Positions 9,303-20,084 of a stretch of DNA of 64,000 nucleotides are shown piece after piece. The stretch lies in assembly GCA_017983845.1 (NCBI GenBank), contig JAGOAO010000004.1, positions 22,152 through 86,151 of the forward strand, in the 5' to 3' direction. Origin of the DNA: Sediminibacterium sp. (GTDB lineage Bacteria; Bacteroidota; Bacteroidia; Chitinophagales; Chitinophagaceae). The stretch's first letter is position 1. The number at the start of each line of letters is the position of its first letter. The translations under genes and the position numbers were made by a program. The notes under the pieces were generated by a model. That model ran no database searches and had not been told where the DNA came from. It saw only the letters and a list, made by a program, of their open reading frames with translations.

Positions 9303-9372
9303 AGAAAATATACTATTCCGTAGCGAGCGTTCGAGCTTGCGAGCCGTGAGCCTAGGGATAGGTATATTTTCT
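9303..9372 (+). repeat. Conserved-loop/variable-stem hairpin element, copy 3
   Basis: A 17-bp stem (9303-9319 with 9356-9372, one bulge and one G.T pair) carries a 36-nt loop (9320-9355) that begins GTAGCGAGCGTTCGAGC. The loop is near-identical to the reverse complement of the copy 2 loop. It sits between the convergent genes proC and the hydrolase at 9393, where it could act as a bidirectional terminator. Confidence 0.75.
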
Positions 9373-9392
9373 ATTTTATTAAGTTGAAATAA

Positions 9393-10268
9393 CTAGTGTG
9401 ATTTTAAGAAAGCAATAGCTTTCGCATAGGAATCTGCTTTTGCAGCAGCATTAAAACTAGGATTGCTAGGATTCGCAAATCCATGACCAGCTTCATATTT
9501 GTAAGCAGTTAAATTTTTACCCGCTAATTTCATGTTCGCTTCAAAATCATTCACCATCGCTGGAGAAGGAGATTGGTCTAAGTTGCCAAAGAAGCCAATG
9601 ATATCACATTGAATGGATTTCAATTTTTCCATATTGGATTCAGGACGGCCATAATACATGACAGATCCCTTTGCTTGTGGTCCAGCTAAAATGGCAGTTT
9701 GCAAACTCCACATACCACCAAAACACCAACCCACACTATAAATAGCCGCTTTGGATCCTGCATGTTTAATCGCACCTTGGATCAATGCAACCATACGATT
9801 CATATCTGCACCACGCATTAATTTCATGGCACTATCTGGAGTGGCTGCCACTTTTCCGTCGTACATATCTACCGCCATGACGTTCACATCCCCTAAATCC
9901 TTAAAATACTGATCGGCTTCCATTTTGATATTGTCATTTAAGCCCCACCATTCTTGGATGACAATCAACCATTTGTCTGATTTCTTTTTAGCTGGAATAA
10001 AATAAGCCTGTCCTGGTTTTCCGTCAGCAGCATTAAATGGGACAATTTTACCCAATAAATTTGCTGGATCAACCTGGATTGGTGCAAGGTGCATTTGAGC
10101 AAATTTGGATTGACTAGCTTCTATTTGATAAGCCTGTTGGGTTTCCATGTTTAGACATTCAATCACTTCCGCTTTGTCTATTGCTGGATATTGTGTTTTT
10201 TCCCATTGCCAGCTTAATAAACCTGCAGTTAAAAGCAGTACAAACAAGGTATAAAGGGTCTTTTTCAT
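9393..10268 (-). CDS. Secreted dienelactone-hydrolase-family protein
   Basis: It is an alpha/beta hydrolase of the dienelactone hydrolase family. The 291-aa protein begins with a hydrophobic segment (residues 1-22) that looks like a signal peptide or membrane anchor, so it probably works in the periplasm. The catalytic triad is visible: nucleophile Cys182 in GWCFGG, Asp231 in FGNLDQ, and His262 in AGHGFANP. The substrate cannot be told from the sequence; no aromatic-degradation genes are near. It converges on proC. Confidence 0.85.
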   Translation of the reverse strand: MKKTLYTLFVLLLTAGLLSWQWEKTQYPAIDKAEVIECLNMETQQAYQIEASQSKFAQMHLAPIQVDPANLLGKIVPFNAADGKPGQAYFIPAKKKSDKWLIVIQEWWGLNDNIKMEADQYFKDLGDVNVMAVDMYDGKVAATPDSAMKLMRGADMNRMVALIQGAIKHAGSKAAIYSVGWCFGGMWSLQTAILAGPQAKGSVMYYGRPESNMEKLKSIQCDIIGFFGNLDQSPSPAMVNDFEANMKLAGKNLTAYKYEAGHGFANPSNPSFNAAAKADSYAKAIAFLKSH

Positions 10269-10348
10269 AGCATTTTTTTATTTTGATTTAAGATGTTCAC
10301 TTTTATATAACAGTTATAAACATTTATTGTTTAGGCGCTTGTATACAT

Positions 10349-10379
10349 TTTGTAGGCGGTGTTTTTTAGCTTATTTTTG
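10349..10379 (+). promoter_or_regulatory. Promoter of pyrG
   Basis: TTTG (10349-10352), a 19-bp spacer and TATTTTTG (10372-10379) form a full match to the Bacteroidota promoter. The predicted start near 10383 gives pyrG a leader of about 118 nt, long for this window. Confidence 0.75.
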
Positions 10380-10447
10380 TATGACCTCTAAGAAATTTTC
10401 CAAAAAATAAGGCGGTCACATTAAAAACCAATTGATTGGGTAGTCCT

Positions 10448-12109
<1,662 letters not shown>

Positions 12110-12117
12110 TTTTACAC

Positions 12118-12148
12118 TTTGTTATACCGCTAACATATGTTAGTTTTG
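12118..12148 (+). promoter_or_regulatory. Promoter of icmF, abutting the start codon
   Basis: TTTG (12118-12121), a 19-bp spacer and TAGTTTTG (12141-12148) match the consensus fully. Only four bases separate the -7 element from the ATG at 12153, so the predicted transcript starts at or within about one base of the start codon. Confidence 0.7.
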
Positions 12149-12152
12149 TGGT

Positions 12153-15100
12153 ATGCAAAAAATAAGAATTCTTACTTCTACTAGTTTGTTTGATGGACAT
12201 GATGCCTCTATCAATATCATGCGTCGTGTATTACAAGAACAAGGTGCAGAAGTCATACATCTAGGACACAATCGTTCAGCCCAAGAAATTGTAGAAGCCG
12301 CGATTGAAGAAGATGTGCAATTGATTGCCATCACTTCTTATCAAGGAGGGCATATTGAATTCTTTACTTATCTCAGAAAATTATTGGATGATGCAGGCTA
12401 CCAACATGTCAAAATTGTTGGAGGAGGAGGCGGTACCATTTTACCATCTGAGGCTGCGACCATTCACGCTAAAGGGATTTCGAAAATATATTTACCCAAA
12501 GATGGTTTAGCAATGGGTATCGAAGGGATGATTCGTGAAGTGATTGCATTTGCCAATTTCCCTTTAAAATCAAATCAAGCAAAGAAATATGCCAAATTAC
12601 CTTTTGATAAAAAAGTGGATCCAAGAAAATTGGCGAGGGATATTACACTATTGCAAAATGGCAGTTTAAAAATCAAGAAAGACAAAAAAGTACTTTCCAA
12701 AAATATTCCTGTCATTGGATTGACTGGTACTGGTGGTGCGGGTAAGTCAACAGTGTGCGATCGTTTGGTTCATTATTTTGTACAATCCAATCCTTCATTA
12801 AGTATTGCTGTTGTTTCTGTGGATCCTACAAAGAAAAAAACGGGAGGTGCTTTATTAGGGGATAGGATAAGAATGAATGCCATCCATCATCCCAATGTGT
12901 TTATGCGTTCGTTGGCAACAAGATCAGACAATCAATCGATAGCTAGTTCATTAGAGCAAGTGATTTATTTATGTAAGGAAGCAGGATATGACGCCATCAT
13001 TATTGAAACAGCGGGTGTGGGTCAAAATGATGCATCGATTGTGGATTATGTAACGATGCCTATTTATATAATGACGCCGGAGTTTGGTGCTGCTAGTCAA
13101 TTGGAAAAAATCAATATGATTGACTATGCTCAAATTATTGGTATCAATAAATTTGATCGATCTGGTGGATTAGATGCAATAAGAGATGTTAAAAAGCAGT
13201 ATGCAAGGTCACATCATTTATTTGATCATAAGCATCAAGACTTACCAGTGTATGGTACCATCGCTTCTAAGTTCAATGATCCAGGTATTCAGCAATTGTT
13301 TAATCAGTTAGTACTTAAGGTAAATCAACAACATCAATTAAACTGGCATCCAATTGCGAAGCCTTTAGCATATGATGCTAGTATTGTTGCTATACCTACC
13401 ATACCATTGAACCGGTTTAATTATTTAAATGAAATTGTAGATACGATTCAAAAAAATAAAGTCTGGATTTCGGAACAAAAACATTTGGCATCTCAGTGGT
13501 ATAGTTATGAGCAAGTGATGCAAAATCCAAAACTAAAAAAGTTACCCTTATTAAAAGAAGAAGCAGATAAGGTGGAGGGATCAATTGATCCTGAAGTTAA
13601 AAAGTCAATACAGTCTTGGGAGGCCACTAAAACAAAATACCAACAAGATGCATTGGTATATGAAATAAGAGGTAAGAAAATACATCAGCCCTTAAAATTT
13701 ATAACAGAGTCGGGGTTGTCTTTGCAAAAAGTGTATTTACCCAATTTTAAAGACTGGGGCGATATTGCAGAATGGCAATTAAAAGAAAATCTGCCAGGGC
13801 ATTATCCCTATACTGCAGGCGTATTTGATCTAAAACGAACTGGGGAAGATCCTACAAGAATGTTTGCAGGAGAAGGTGGTCCAGAGAAAACCAATCAACG
13901 CTTTCATTTTTTAGCCAAGGGTCAACCTGCTACAAGATTGTCTACTGCATTTGATAGTGTGACTTTATATGGTCAAGATCCTTCTAATAGAATGGATGTA
14001 TTTGGTAAAATAGGAAATGCAGGCGTGAATATTGCTTCGGTGGATGACATTAAAAAATTATATTCTGGTATCAATTTAAATGATCCCACCAGTTCGGTAA
14101 GTATGACGATCAACGGTCCTGCTACAATCCTACTTGCTATGTTCTTTAATGCCGCAATTGATCAAGCTTGTGAGCAATACATTACAGCACAAAAATTATG
14201 GCCAACGGTCAATAAAAAAATCAATCAAATTTTAAAGGGCAAAGAAAAACCAGTGTATGCTGATTTTAATGCTTTGAAAAAACAATCCATCGAACACAAT
14301 GGATTGGGATTAAAATTATTGGGCGTAAGTGGAGACCAGGTTTTGGATGCGAAGATTTATAATAGCATTCGAAATCAAGTATTGCAAAATGTACGTGGTA
14401 CGCTACAAGCAGATATCTTAAAAGAAGATCAAGCGCAGAATACTTGTATTTTCTCTATTGATTTTGCATTAAAGTTAATGGGCGATGTGCAAGCTTATTT
14501 TGTAAATGAAAAAGTGAAGAATTTTTATAGCATCTCAATTTCTGGTTACCATATTGCAGAAGCTGGCGCAAATCCAATTACACAGTTGGCATTTACTTTG
14601 GCCAATGGTTTTACCTATATTGAATATTTCTTGAACAGAGGATTGGCGATAGATGATTTTATTCCCAACTTTAGTTTCTTTTTTAGCAATGGAATGGATC
14701 CAGAATATGCAGTGATAGGTAGAGTTGCAAGAAGAATATGGGCACAGACAATGAAATTAAAGTACCATGCCAATGCAAGGTCTCAAAAATTAAAATACCA
14801 TATCCAGACCAGTGGAAGAAGTTTGCATGCACAGGAGATTGATTTTAATGACATTAGAACTACGCTACAAGCTTTGTACGCAATCTATGACCAATGTAAT
14901 AGCTTGCACACGAACGCCTATGATGAAGCCATCACAACACCCACCAAAGAGAGTGTAAGAAGGGCGCTTGCGATACAGTTAATCATCAATAAGGAATTGG
15001 GTACCGCTAAAGTGGAGAATGCACAACAAGGTAGTTTCCTAATGAATGAGTTAACCGACTTAGTAGAAGAAGCTGTCTTGCAAGAATTAGAACGCATCAA

Positions 15101-15494
15101 TGCAAGAGGTGGGGTATTGGGTGCGATGGAAAGAATGTACCAAAGGTCCAAGATACAGGAAGAAAGTATGTTGTATGAAACTAGAAAGCATCATGGAGAA
15201 ATACCAATCATTGGGGTGAATACATTTATAGATGAGGCGGATCAAAACAGCAATGACCGTCGTCCTGTATTTAGATCCTCTTCGGCCGAAAAGAAATTAC
15301 AAATTAGCAATCTTGGGCATTTTAAAAATAGGCACAAGGATCAAGCAGCGCATTATTTAAGTTTGTTGCATACTGCTGCAGTGCAAAATGAAAACATTTT
15401 CGAAGTATTGATGGAGGCGGTGAAGTATTGTAGTTTAGGAGATATTACGAATTTGCTCTACCATACAGGGGGGAAATACAGTAGGAATCTATAA
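12153..15494 (+). CDS. icmF: Fused B12-dependent isobutyryl-CoA mutase with its G-protein chaperone
   Basis: It is predicted to interconvert isobutyryl-CoA and n-butyryl-CoA by adenosylcobalamin radical chemistry. Domain order in the 1113-aa protein: an N-terminal B12-binding domain with FDGHDAS (about residues 14-20; the histidine is the lower cobalt ligand), then a MeaB-like GTPase with P-loop GTGGAGKST (192-200) and NKFD (332-335), then the mutase barrel. Phe571 in TRMFAGEGG and Gln762 in DQAQNTC take the places of the Tyr and Arg that define methylmalonyl-CoA mutase, which points to IcmF. No frame disruption is seen. No other acyl-CoA genes are adjacent. Confidence 0.93.
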   Translation: MQKIRILTSTSLFDGHDASINIMRRVLQEQGAEVIHLGHNRSAQEIVEAAIEEDVQLIAITSYQGGHIEFFTYLRKLLDDAGYQHVKIVGGGGGTILPSEAATIHAKGISKIYLPKDGLAMGIEGMIREVIAFANFPLKSNQAKKYAKLPFDKKVDPRKLARDITLLQNGSLKIKKDKKVLSKNIPVIGLTGTGGAGKSTVCDRLVHYFVQSNPSLSIAVVSVDPTKKKTGGALLGDRIRMNAIHHPNVFMRSLATRSDNQSIASSLEQVIYLCKEAGYDAIIIETAGVGQNDASIVDYVTMPIYIMTPEFGAASQLEKINMIDYAQIIGINKFDRSGGLDAIRDVKKQYARSHHLFDHKHQDLPVYGTIASKFNDPGIQQLFNQLVLKVNQQHQLNWHPIAKPLAYDASIVAIPTIPLNRFNYLNEIVDTIQKNKVWISEQKHLASQWYSYEQVMQNPKLKKLPLLKEEADKVEGSIDPEVKKSIQSWEATKTKYQQDALVYEIRGKKIHQPLKFITESGLSLQKVYLPNFKDWGDIAEWQLKENLPGHYPYTAGVFDLKRTGEDPTRMFAGEGGPEKTNQRFHFLAKGQPATRLSTAFDSVTLYGQDPSNRMDVFGKIGNAGVNIASVDDIKKLYSGINLNDPTSSVSMTINGPATILLAMFFNAAIDQACEQYITAQKLWPTVNKKINQILKGKEKPVYADFNALKKQSIEHNGLGLKLLGVSGDQVLDAKIYNSIRNQVLQNVRGTLQADILKEDQAQNTCIFSIDFALKLMGDVQAYFVNEKVKNFYSISISGYHIAEAGANPITQLAFTLANGFTYIEYFLNRGLAIDDFIPNFSFFFSNGMDPEYAVIGRVARRIWAQTMKLKYHANARSQKLKYHIQTSGRSLHAQEIDFNDIRTTLQALYAIYDQCNSLHTNAYDEAITTPTKESVRRALAIQLIINKELGTAKVENAQQGSFLMNELTDLVEEAVLQELERINARGGVLGAMERMYQRSKIQEESMLYETRKHHGEIPIIGVNTFIDEADQNSNDRRPVFRSSSAEKKLQISNLGHFKNRHKDQAAHYLSLLHTAAVQNENIFEVLMEAVKYCSLGDITNLLYHTGGKYSRNL

Positions 15495-15565
15495 TAAAGG
15501 CTTAAAATAGCACTAAAATGGGGCCAAATTAGGGCCTATTGAGTGTTAAATACACCTTAAAAACA

Positions 15566-15573
15566 TACCTTTG
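15566..15573 (+). promoter_or_regulatory. -7 element of the yidC promoter
   Basis: TACCTTTG lies 28 bp before the yidC start and predicts a leader of about 25 nt. A -33 TTG at ideal spacing is not evident. Confidence 0.55.
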
Positions 15574-15601
15574 CGCCATCTATTTAGATTAATTAAAAAG
15601 T

Positions 15602-17422
15602 ATGAAAACGGACAAAAATACGGTCATTGGGTTTGTATTGTTAGCAGGTTTATTCTTTGTTTACTTCTGGTACACCAGTAAGCAACAAAATGAAATAGCA
15701 GCGTATAAAAAGAGATTTGACGATTCAGTTGCCATGGTGAAAGCGACTGCTGAAAAAGCAGCAGCTTTGAAAACGGTGCAATTGGTTGATTCAACAAAAA
15801 AAGATACAACAACAATTGCTGTTGTTACTGATACATTAAAAGAGCAAATTGCTATTTTAGAGAATGATTTAATAAAAGTAGAGTTGACCAATAAAGGTGG
15901 TCAGGTTGCAAGAGTTACCTTAAAAGGGTATACCAATTCAAAAAAAGAATTGGTGCAATTAGGGGACAGTAGTTCCTTAACTTATGCAGTGAACGCTGGG
16001 AATAACCAAACTGTTCAAATCAATCAGGTTTTATTTCCAACGGTGAATGCATCTACAGATCAAAATGGGGTACAAAAAATTGAATATGTTTGGACTGCAC
16101 CCAATGGTAAAACGATTAAGCACCAATTTGCTTTGGCAAAAGGAAAATTCAATGTGGATTGGACCATCGTGATGGATGGTGCTGACCAATTGTTGACCAA
16201 CAATCAAATGAATGTGTTGTGGGATGTACATTCTTATGGACAAGAAAAGACGACTACTTACGAACGTCAAATGTCCAATATCTGTTTTTCTGAAGGCAAT
16301 GAATTTGACTATATCTCTAGCAATACCAATAAGGTTTTTGAAAAGCCTGTTCAATGGGTAGGTTTAGTGCAGCAGTTTTTCTCTACTACTGTCATTTACA
16401 AAGACGGATTTAATTCAGGTAAAATTGATTGGCAGCGCAAAACAGATAGCAGCAATGGCTTGGCTACACTACAAGCACAATTTCAAACAAAATTAGCTGG
16501 CTCGAATGTGGCAATGCCATTGTCTTTATATTATGGACCGAATGATTTTCAAATTCTACAATCACAGGCGCCAGAAATGGAGAAGATGGTGAATTTGGGA
16601 AGAGACTTATATTCTTTTGTTCGTCCAATTAATAAATACATCATCATGCCAGTATTTGATTTCTTTGCTGGCTTTGTAAAAAATTACGGATGGGTTGTAT
16701 TCTTATTGACCATCTTTATTCGTTTGGTGACTTCTCCTTTAACCTACACAAGTTTCTTGAGTACAGCTAAGATGAAAGTGTTGAAGCCTGAATTAGATGA
16801 GATAAAGAAAAAGACAGGTGACGATCAACAAGCTTTCGCAATGGAGCAAATGAAGTTGTTTAGAGAAGCGGGTGTGAATCCTTTAGGTGGATGTATCCCA
16901 GCATTGCTTCAAATTCCTATCTTCTTTGCATTGTATAGTTTCTTTAATTCCAATATTGCATTAAGAGGGCAGTCCTTTTTGTGGAGTCAGGATTTATCTA
17001 GCTATGATTCTATTTTCACTTTACCTTTTAGTATTCCAATGGGATTCGGAAGCCATATTAGTTTATTTACCTTAACCGCAGTATTGACTACGTTCATCTC
17101 GTCTATTTACAATATGTCGATGACGCCTACGCAAGATAATCCTGCATTAAAGTACATGCCTTATATCTTCCCGTTCATGTTGTTGTTTATCTTCAATAGT
17201 TTGCCATCTGCATTAACATGGTATTATACAGTTTCTAATATTGTGACTCTATTATTACAATTGGTGATTCAGAAACTGATCATTAATCATGATAAGATTT
17301 TAGCAGATATTGACATCAAAAGAAAGACGCCAAAGAAAAAAAGTAATTGGCAGGAGAAGTACGAGCAGATGATGGATGCGCAAAAGAAAGTACAAGCGCT
17401 AAAAGATAAAACAAAAAAATAA
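15602..17422 (+). CDS. yidC: Membrane protein insertase YidC
   Basis: It inserts and folds inner-membrane proteins, alone or with SecYEG. The 606-aa protein has an N-terminal transmembrane helix (about residues 8-24), a large periplasmic domain (about 60-340) and the conserved C-terminal insertase core with about five membrane segments from about residue 365. The core includes the cytoplasmic loop with GVNPLGGCIPALLQIPIF. The C-terminus is a lysine-rich tail, as expected for ribosome contact. The length is that of Gram-negative YidC. It has its own promoter and a terminator hairpin. Confidence 0.96.
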   Translation: MKTDKNTVIGFVLLAGLFFVYFWYTSKQQNEIAAYKKRFDDSVAMVKATAEKAAALKTVQLVDSTKKDTTTIAVVTDTLKEQIAILENDLIKVELTNKGGQVARVTLKGYTNSKKELVQLGDSSSLTYAVNAGNNQTVQINQVLFPTVNASTDQNGVQKIEYVWTAPNGKTIKHQFALAKGKFNVDWTIVMDGADQLLTNNQMNVLWDVHSYGQEKTTTYERQMSNICFSEGNEFDYISSNTNKVFEKPVQWVGLVQQFFSTTVIYKDGFNSGKIDWQRKTDSSNGLATLQAQFQTKLAGSNVAMPLSLYYGPNDFQILQSQAPEMEKMVNLGRDLYSFVRPINKYIIMPVFDFFAGFVKNYGWVVFLLTIFIRLVTSPLTYTSFLSTAKMKVLKPELDEIKKKTGDDQQAFAMEQMKLFREAGVNPLGGCIPALLQIPIFFALYSFFNSNIALRGQSFLWSQDLSSYDSIFTLPFSIPMGFGSHISLFTLTAVLTTFISSIYNMSMTPTQDNPALKYMPYIFPFMLLFIFNSLPSALTWYYTVSNIVTLLLQLVIQKLIINHDKILADIDIKRKTPKKKSNWQEKYEQMMDAQKKVQALKDKTKK

Positions 17423-17433
17423 TTATTTAAACT

Positions 17434-17466
17434 AAAGAGACCTAACTAATACTTGGGTCTCTTTTT
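17434..17466 (+). terminator. Terminator after yidC
   Basis: A 9-bp stem (AAAGAGACC and complement) with a 13-nt loop is followed by a T-run. The next gene starts only 20 bp further on. Confidence 0.75.
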
Positions 17467-17485
17467 AGATTTATATTAGCGCACT

Positions 17486-18097
17486 ATGCTTCGATTATCC
17501 CCCCTAATTGCTTGCTTTTTTAGTTGTTTGATTTTACAATTGAATGCCCAAACTAAAGTGGTAGGCGAGTGTGCAATAACTTATGATATTCATCAAATAG
17601 GAGGGATAGGGGATACCATTTATATAGGTCAAAAGCAAGTGTATATCAAAGGGAATAGTTGCAAGACCATCTTAAAGACGCCTGAATTAACGCAGACCTT
17701 AATCTTTAATACACAAAAGGATTCTGCGATTATCTTAAAAGAAATTGGTTTGAATAAGTTGCTTCAGCAAATAAAATACACCCCTTTAAATAGTACTAGT
17801 CTAGTCGCCTCTAAAAAAAAGGATTCAACCATTACAATACTAGATTATCCATGTGAATCTATTACGCTTTCTTGGGCAGATGGCACATCGATGGAAGTAA
17901 TGTATACTACTACAGTGATTCCTACAGTTACAGTATATGAACAAGCGTTTAAAGAAATACCAGGTTTGGTTTTAGGCTATGAATTAAACACTAAAAAGGG
18001 AGACAAGATTTTGTACAAGGCAACAAAAATTGACTTGAGTCCAATTACATTAAATGTTTTTGAAATCAACAAAGCACTCTATCAAGAAATCAATTAA
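17486..18097 (+). CDS. Secreted protein of unknown function
   Basis: I do not recognise the family with certainty. The 203-aa protein starts with a clear signal peptide (about residues 1-22, ending LNAQ). The mature part is rich in beta-prone Thr/Ile/Val segments, has three or four cysteines and no catalytic motif I can name. It resembles the small secreted proteins of Bacteroidota that are often annotated DUF4412-like, but this is a guess. A TATATTAG near-match to a -7 element ends six bases before the ATG. Its stop codon overlaps that of the convergent gene at 18094 through a shared TTAA. Confidence 0.75.
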   Translation: MLRLSPLIACFFSCLILQLNAQTKVVGECAITYDIHQIGGIGDTIYIGQKQVYIKGNSCKTILKTPELTQTLIFNTQKDSAIILKEIGLNKLLQQIKYTPLNSTSLVASKKKDSTITILDYPCESITLSWADGTSMEVMYTTTVIPTVTVYEQAFKEIPGLVLGYELNTKKGDKILYKATKIDLSPITLNVFEINKALYQEIN

Positions 18098-18435
18098 GGA
18101 TTTTGTGGACTAGGCGTCTTGAACTTAGGCAAAATTACTTTGTGACGATAAGGGATCACATAGGTGATATTGCCCTTATTGTATTTAAGGTAATTAGATT
18201 GGTTAGCGGCTCCATTCAAATTGGTATGGATAGAAAGCCCTTTGTAAACTAATCCTGATTTTAGTTGCTGAAAAGTGCTTGTCTTTTGACTTAAGCTACT
18301 CAAGTTCTTTAAACTGTATTTTTCCGATGCTTTTTTTGATTCATTAGTTCCTGTTACAATAGTAGAGGCATGAACAGTAGATGAAACTACTGCCATGAGA
18401 ACAAATGATGTTAATATGGTTCTTAGGTTTGGCAC
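18094..18435 (-). CDS. Small secreted protein of unknown function, GTG start
   Basis: The 113-aa product begins with a signal peptide (about residues 1-23, ending VHAS). The mature part is basic, rich in Ser, Lys and Asn, and ends in a proline-containing tail. The chosen start is GTG at 18433-18435, because it gives a complete signal peptide and lies just after a TAACTTCG near-match to a -7 element (18444-18451). An in-frame ATG 13 codons later would truncate the signal. It is convergent with the secreted protein at 17486, with a 4-bp overlap of the stop codons. I cannot name a family. Confidence 0.6.
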   Translation of the reverse strand: MPNLRTILTSFVLMAVVSSTVHASTIVTGTNESKKASEKYSLKNLSSLSQKTSTFQQLKSGLVYKGLSIHTNLNGAANQSNYLKYNKGNITYVIPYRHKVILPKFKTPSPQNP

Positions 18436-18618
18436 GGATAAAACGAAGTTAAAACATTATAACAATTCTACATAAATATTTTTTTAACGATATATTAAGC
18501 TTACTGTGAACAATAATTTGATGCAATTTAAGGGCTAACACGTACATTTATTTAAGTATTGATAGGTATGTTTTAGGCTTATGATGTTGATTTTCAGTAC
18601 TTTATTTATCATGAATCA

Positions 18619-20043
18619 ATGGATGCTATGTTCAATCATCAATTTGACGAAGAAAGTGGGGATATTCAAGACCTACTTTTGCGCTACCAGAACTTAAAAA
18701 CGGGTAAAGCGCATTCCTATATAGAAGAAGATGATTTTGAGAAAATCATAGCGCATTTGGACGAGAAAGATGCCATTGTGGAAGCCATTGAAGCTGCAGA
18801 CATTGCGTTGGCGCAATTCCCCTCATCTGCTGTTTTAATGATCAAAAAAGCAGACTTATTATTGGCTACAAGAAAATACACAGAAGCATTAGAATTATTG
18901 AATACGGCAACATTGTATGATCACAAAGACATGAATTTATTCATTCTAAAAACAGATGCTTATTTGGCATTAGATCAACCAGAGGAAGCCATTGTTCTTT
19001 TGCAAGAAGCGTTGCATTTATTTGAAGGCCCCGAAAGAACAGAATTACTTTTTGAATTAGCAGATGTGTATGATGACCATGAAGCTTTTGATAAAGTATT
19101 TGATTGCTTACAATTGATTTTAGAGGAAGAACCCACCAACGAAGAAGCTTTGTATAAAATTTGTTTTTGGACAGATTTCACAGGACGCAATGAGGAAAGT
19201 ATTATTCTCCATCAAAAAATGATTGATGAACAACCCTATAATGCTTTGGCTTGGTTCAATCTAGCTGCAGCATATCAAGGGATTAAATTATATGAGAAAG
19301 CAATTGATGCCTATCAGTTTGCAGTAGTCATTGATGAAAAATTTGATTATGCTTATCGAAACATGGGGGATGCTTATTTGAGAATTAGAAAATACAAAGA
19401 AGCCATTGAAGCCTTAGAAAAGGTACTTGAATTATCCAGACCCGAAGATGTAATTTATGAAGCAATAGGCCATTGTTACCATCGTTTAAAAAACTATGCA
19501 CAAGCTAGGTTCCATTATAAAAAAGCAGTGCACTTAAATCAAGAAGATAGTAGGTTGTACCAGAAGATAGCATCTACCTATATGTTGGAATCAAAATGGC
19601 AAATGGCGATTAAACAAATAGAGCATGCGATTAGAATCAACAAACAGATCAATGAGTATTATATCATGATGGGAGAATGCTACATGCATTTAGAGGCATA
19701 CAAAGAAGCAGCTACTTATTTTGGCATTGTCGTGAAACATAAGCCAAAGCAAATTGCAGGCTGGGAAAGCTTTATTAAATGTCTTATCGCCAATAAACAA
19801 TTAGATTCAGCTTTGGAACAAACAGAACTAGCTTATATGTCTACACAAGGCAAAGTGATCTTTGTATATTACCGAAGCGCTATCTTGTTTATGATGCACA
19901 AGCGTAAGGAGGGCTTATTGCAGTTGGAAATGGCTTTGTCTAAGTCGGGTAAATGGCTGAATAAGCTGATTAAGTTTTATCCAGAGCTGATCCAAGATGC
20001 AAAAGTGGTTGAATTAATAAGTCAATACAAGAAGCTTAAATAA
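18619..20043 (+). CDS. Tetratricopeptide-repeat protein
   Basis: It is a 474-aa all-helical protein made of about ten TPR units (roughly from residue 45 to 440), seen as repeated patterns such as AWFNLAAAYQG, AYRNMGDAYLR and AIGHCYHRLKNY. No signal peptide or membrane segment is visible, so it is probably cytoplasmic, acting as a scaffold for protein contacts. An alternative start at 18628 (MFNHQF) would remove three residues. It lies just upstream of the comA-like/aroE pair, which has its own promoter; a functional link is not shown by the sequence. Confidence 0.88.
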   Translation: MDAMFNHQFDEESGDIQDLLLRYQNLKTGKAHSYIEEDDFEKIIAHLDEKDAIVEAIEAADIALAQFPSSAVLMIKKADLLLATRKYTEALELLNTATLYDHKDMNLFILKTDAYLALDQPEEAIVLLQEALHLFEGPERTELLFELADVYDDHEAFDKVFDCLQLILEEEPTNEEALYKICFWTDFTGRNEESIILHQKMIDEQPYNALAWFNLAAAYQGIKLYEKAIDAYQFAVVIDEKFDYAYRNMGDAYLRIRKYKEAIEALEKVLELSRPEDVIYEAIGHCYHRLKNYAQARFHYKKAVHLNQEDSRLYQKIASTYMLESKWQMAIKQIEHAIRINKQINEYYIMMGECYMHLEAYKEAATYFGIVVKHKPKQIAGWESFIKCLIANKQLDSALEQTELAYMSTQGKVIFVYYRSAILFMMHKRKEGLLQLEMALSKSGKWLNKLIKFYPELIQDAKVVELISQYKKLK

Positions 20044-20060
20044 CCTAAGCATTTTTAATT

Positions 20061-20068
20061 TATCTTTG
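20061..20068 (+). promoter_or_regulatory. -7 element upstream of the comA-like gene
   Basis: TATCTTTG lies 16 bp before the first of two adjacent ATG codons (20085 and 20088) and predicts a leader of about 10-15 nt. It would drive the comA-like/aroE pair. Confidence 0.55.
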
Positions 20069-20084
20069 CAAAAATAGAAGCGTC

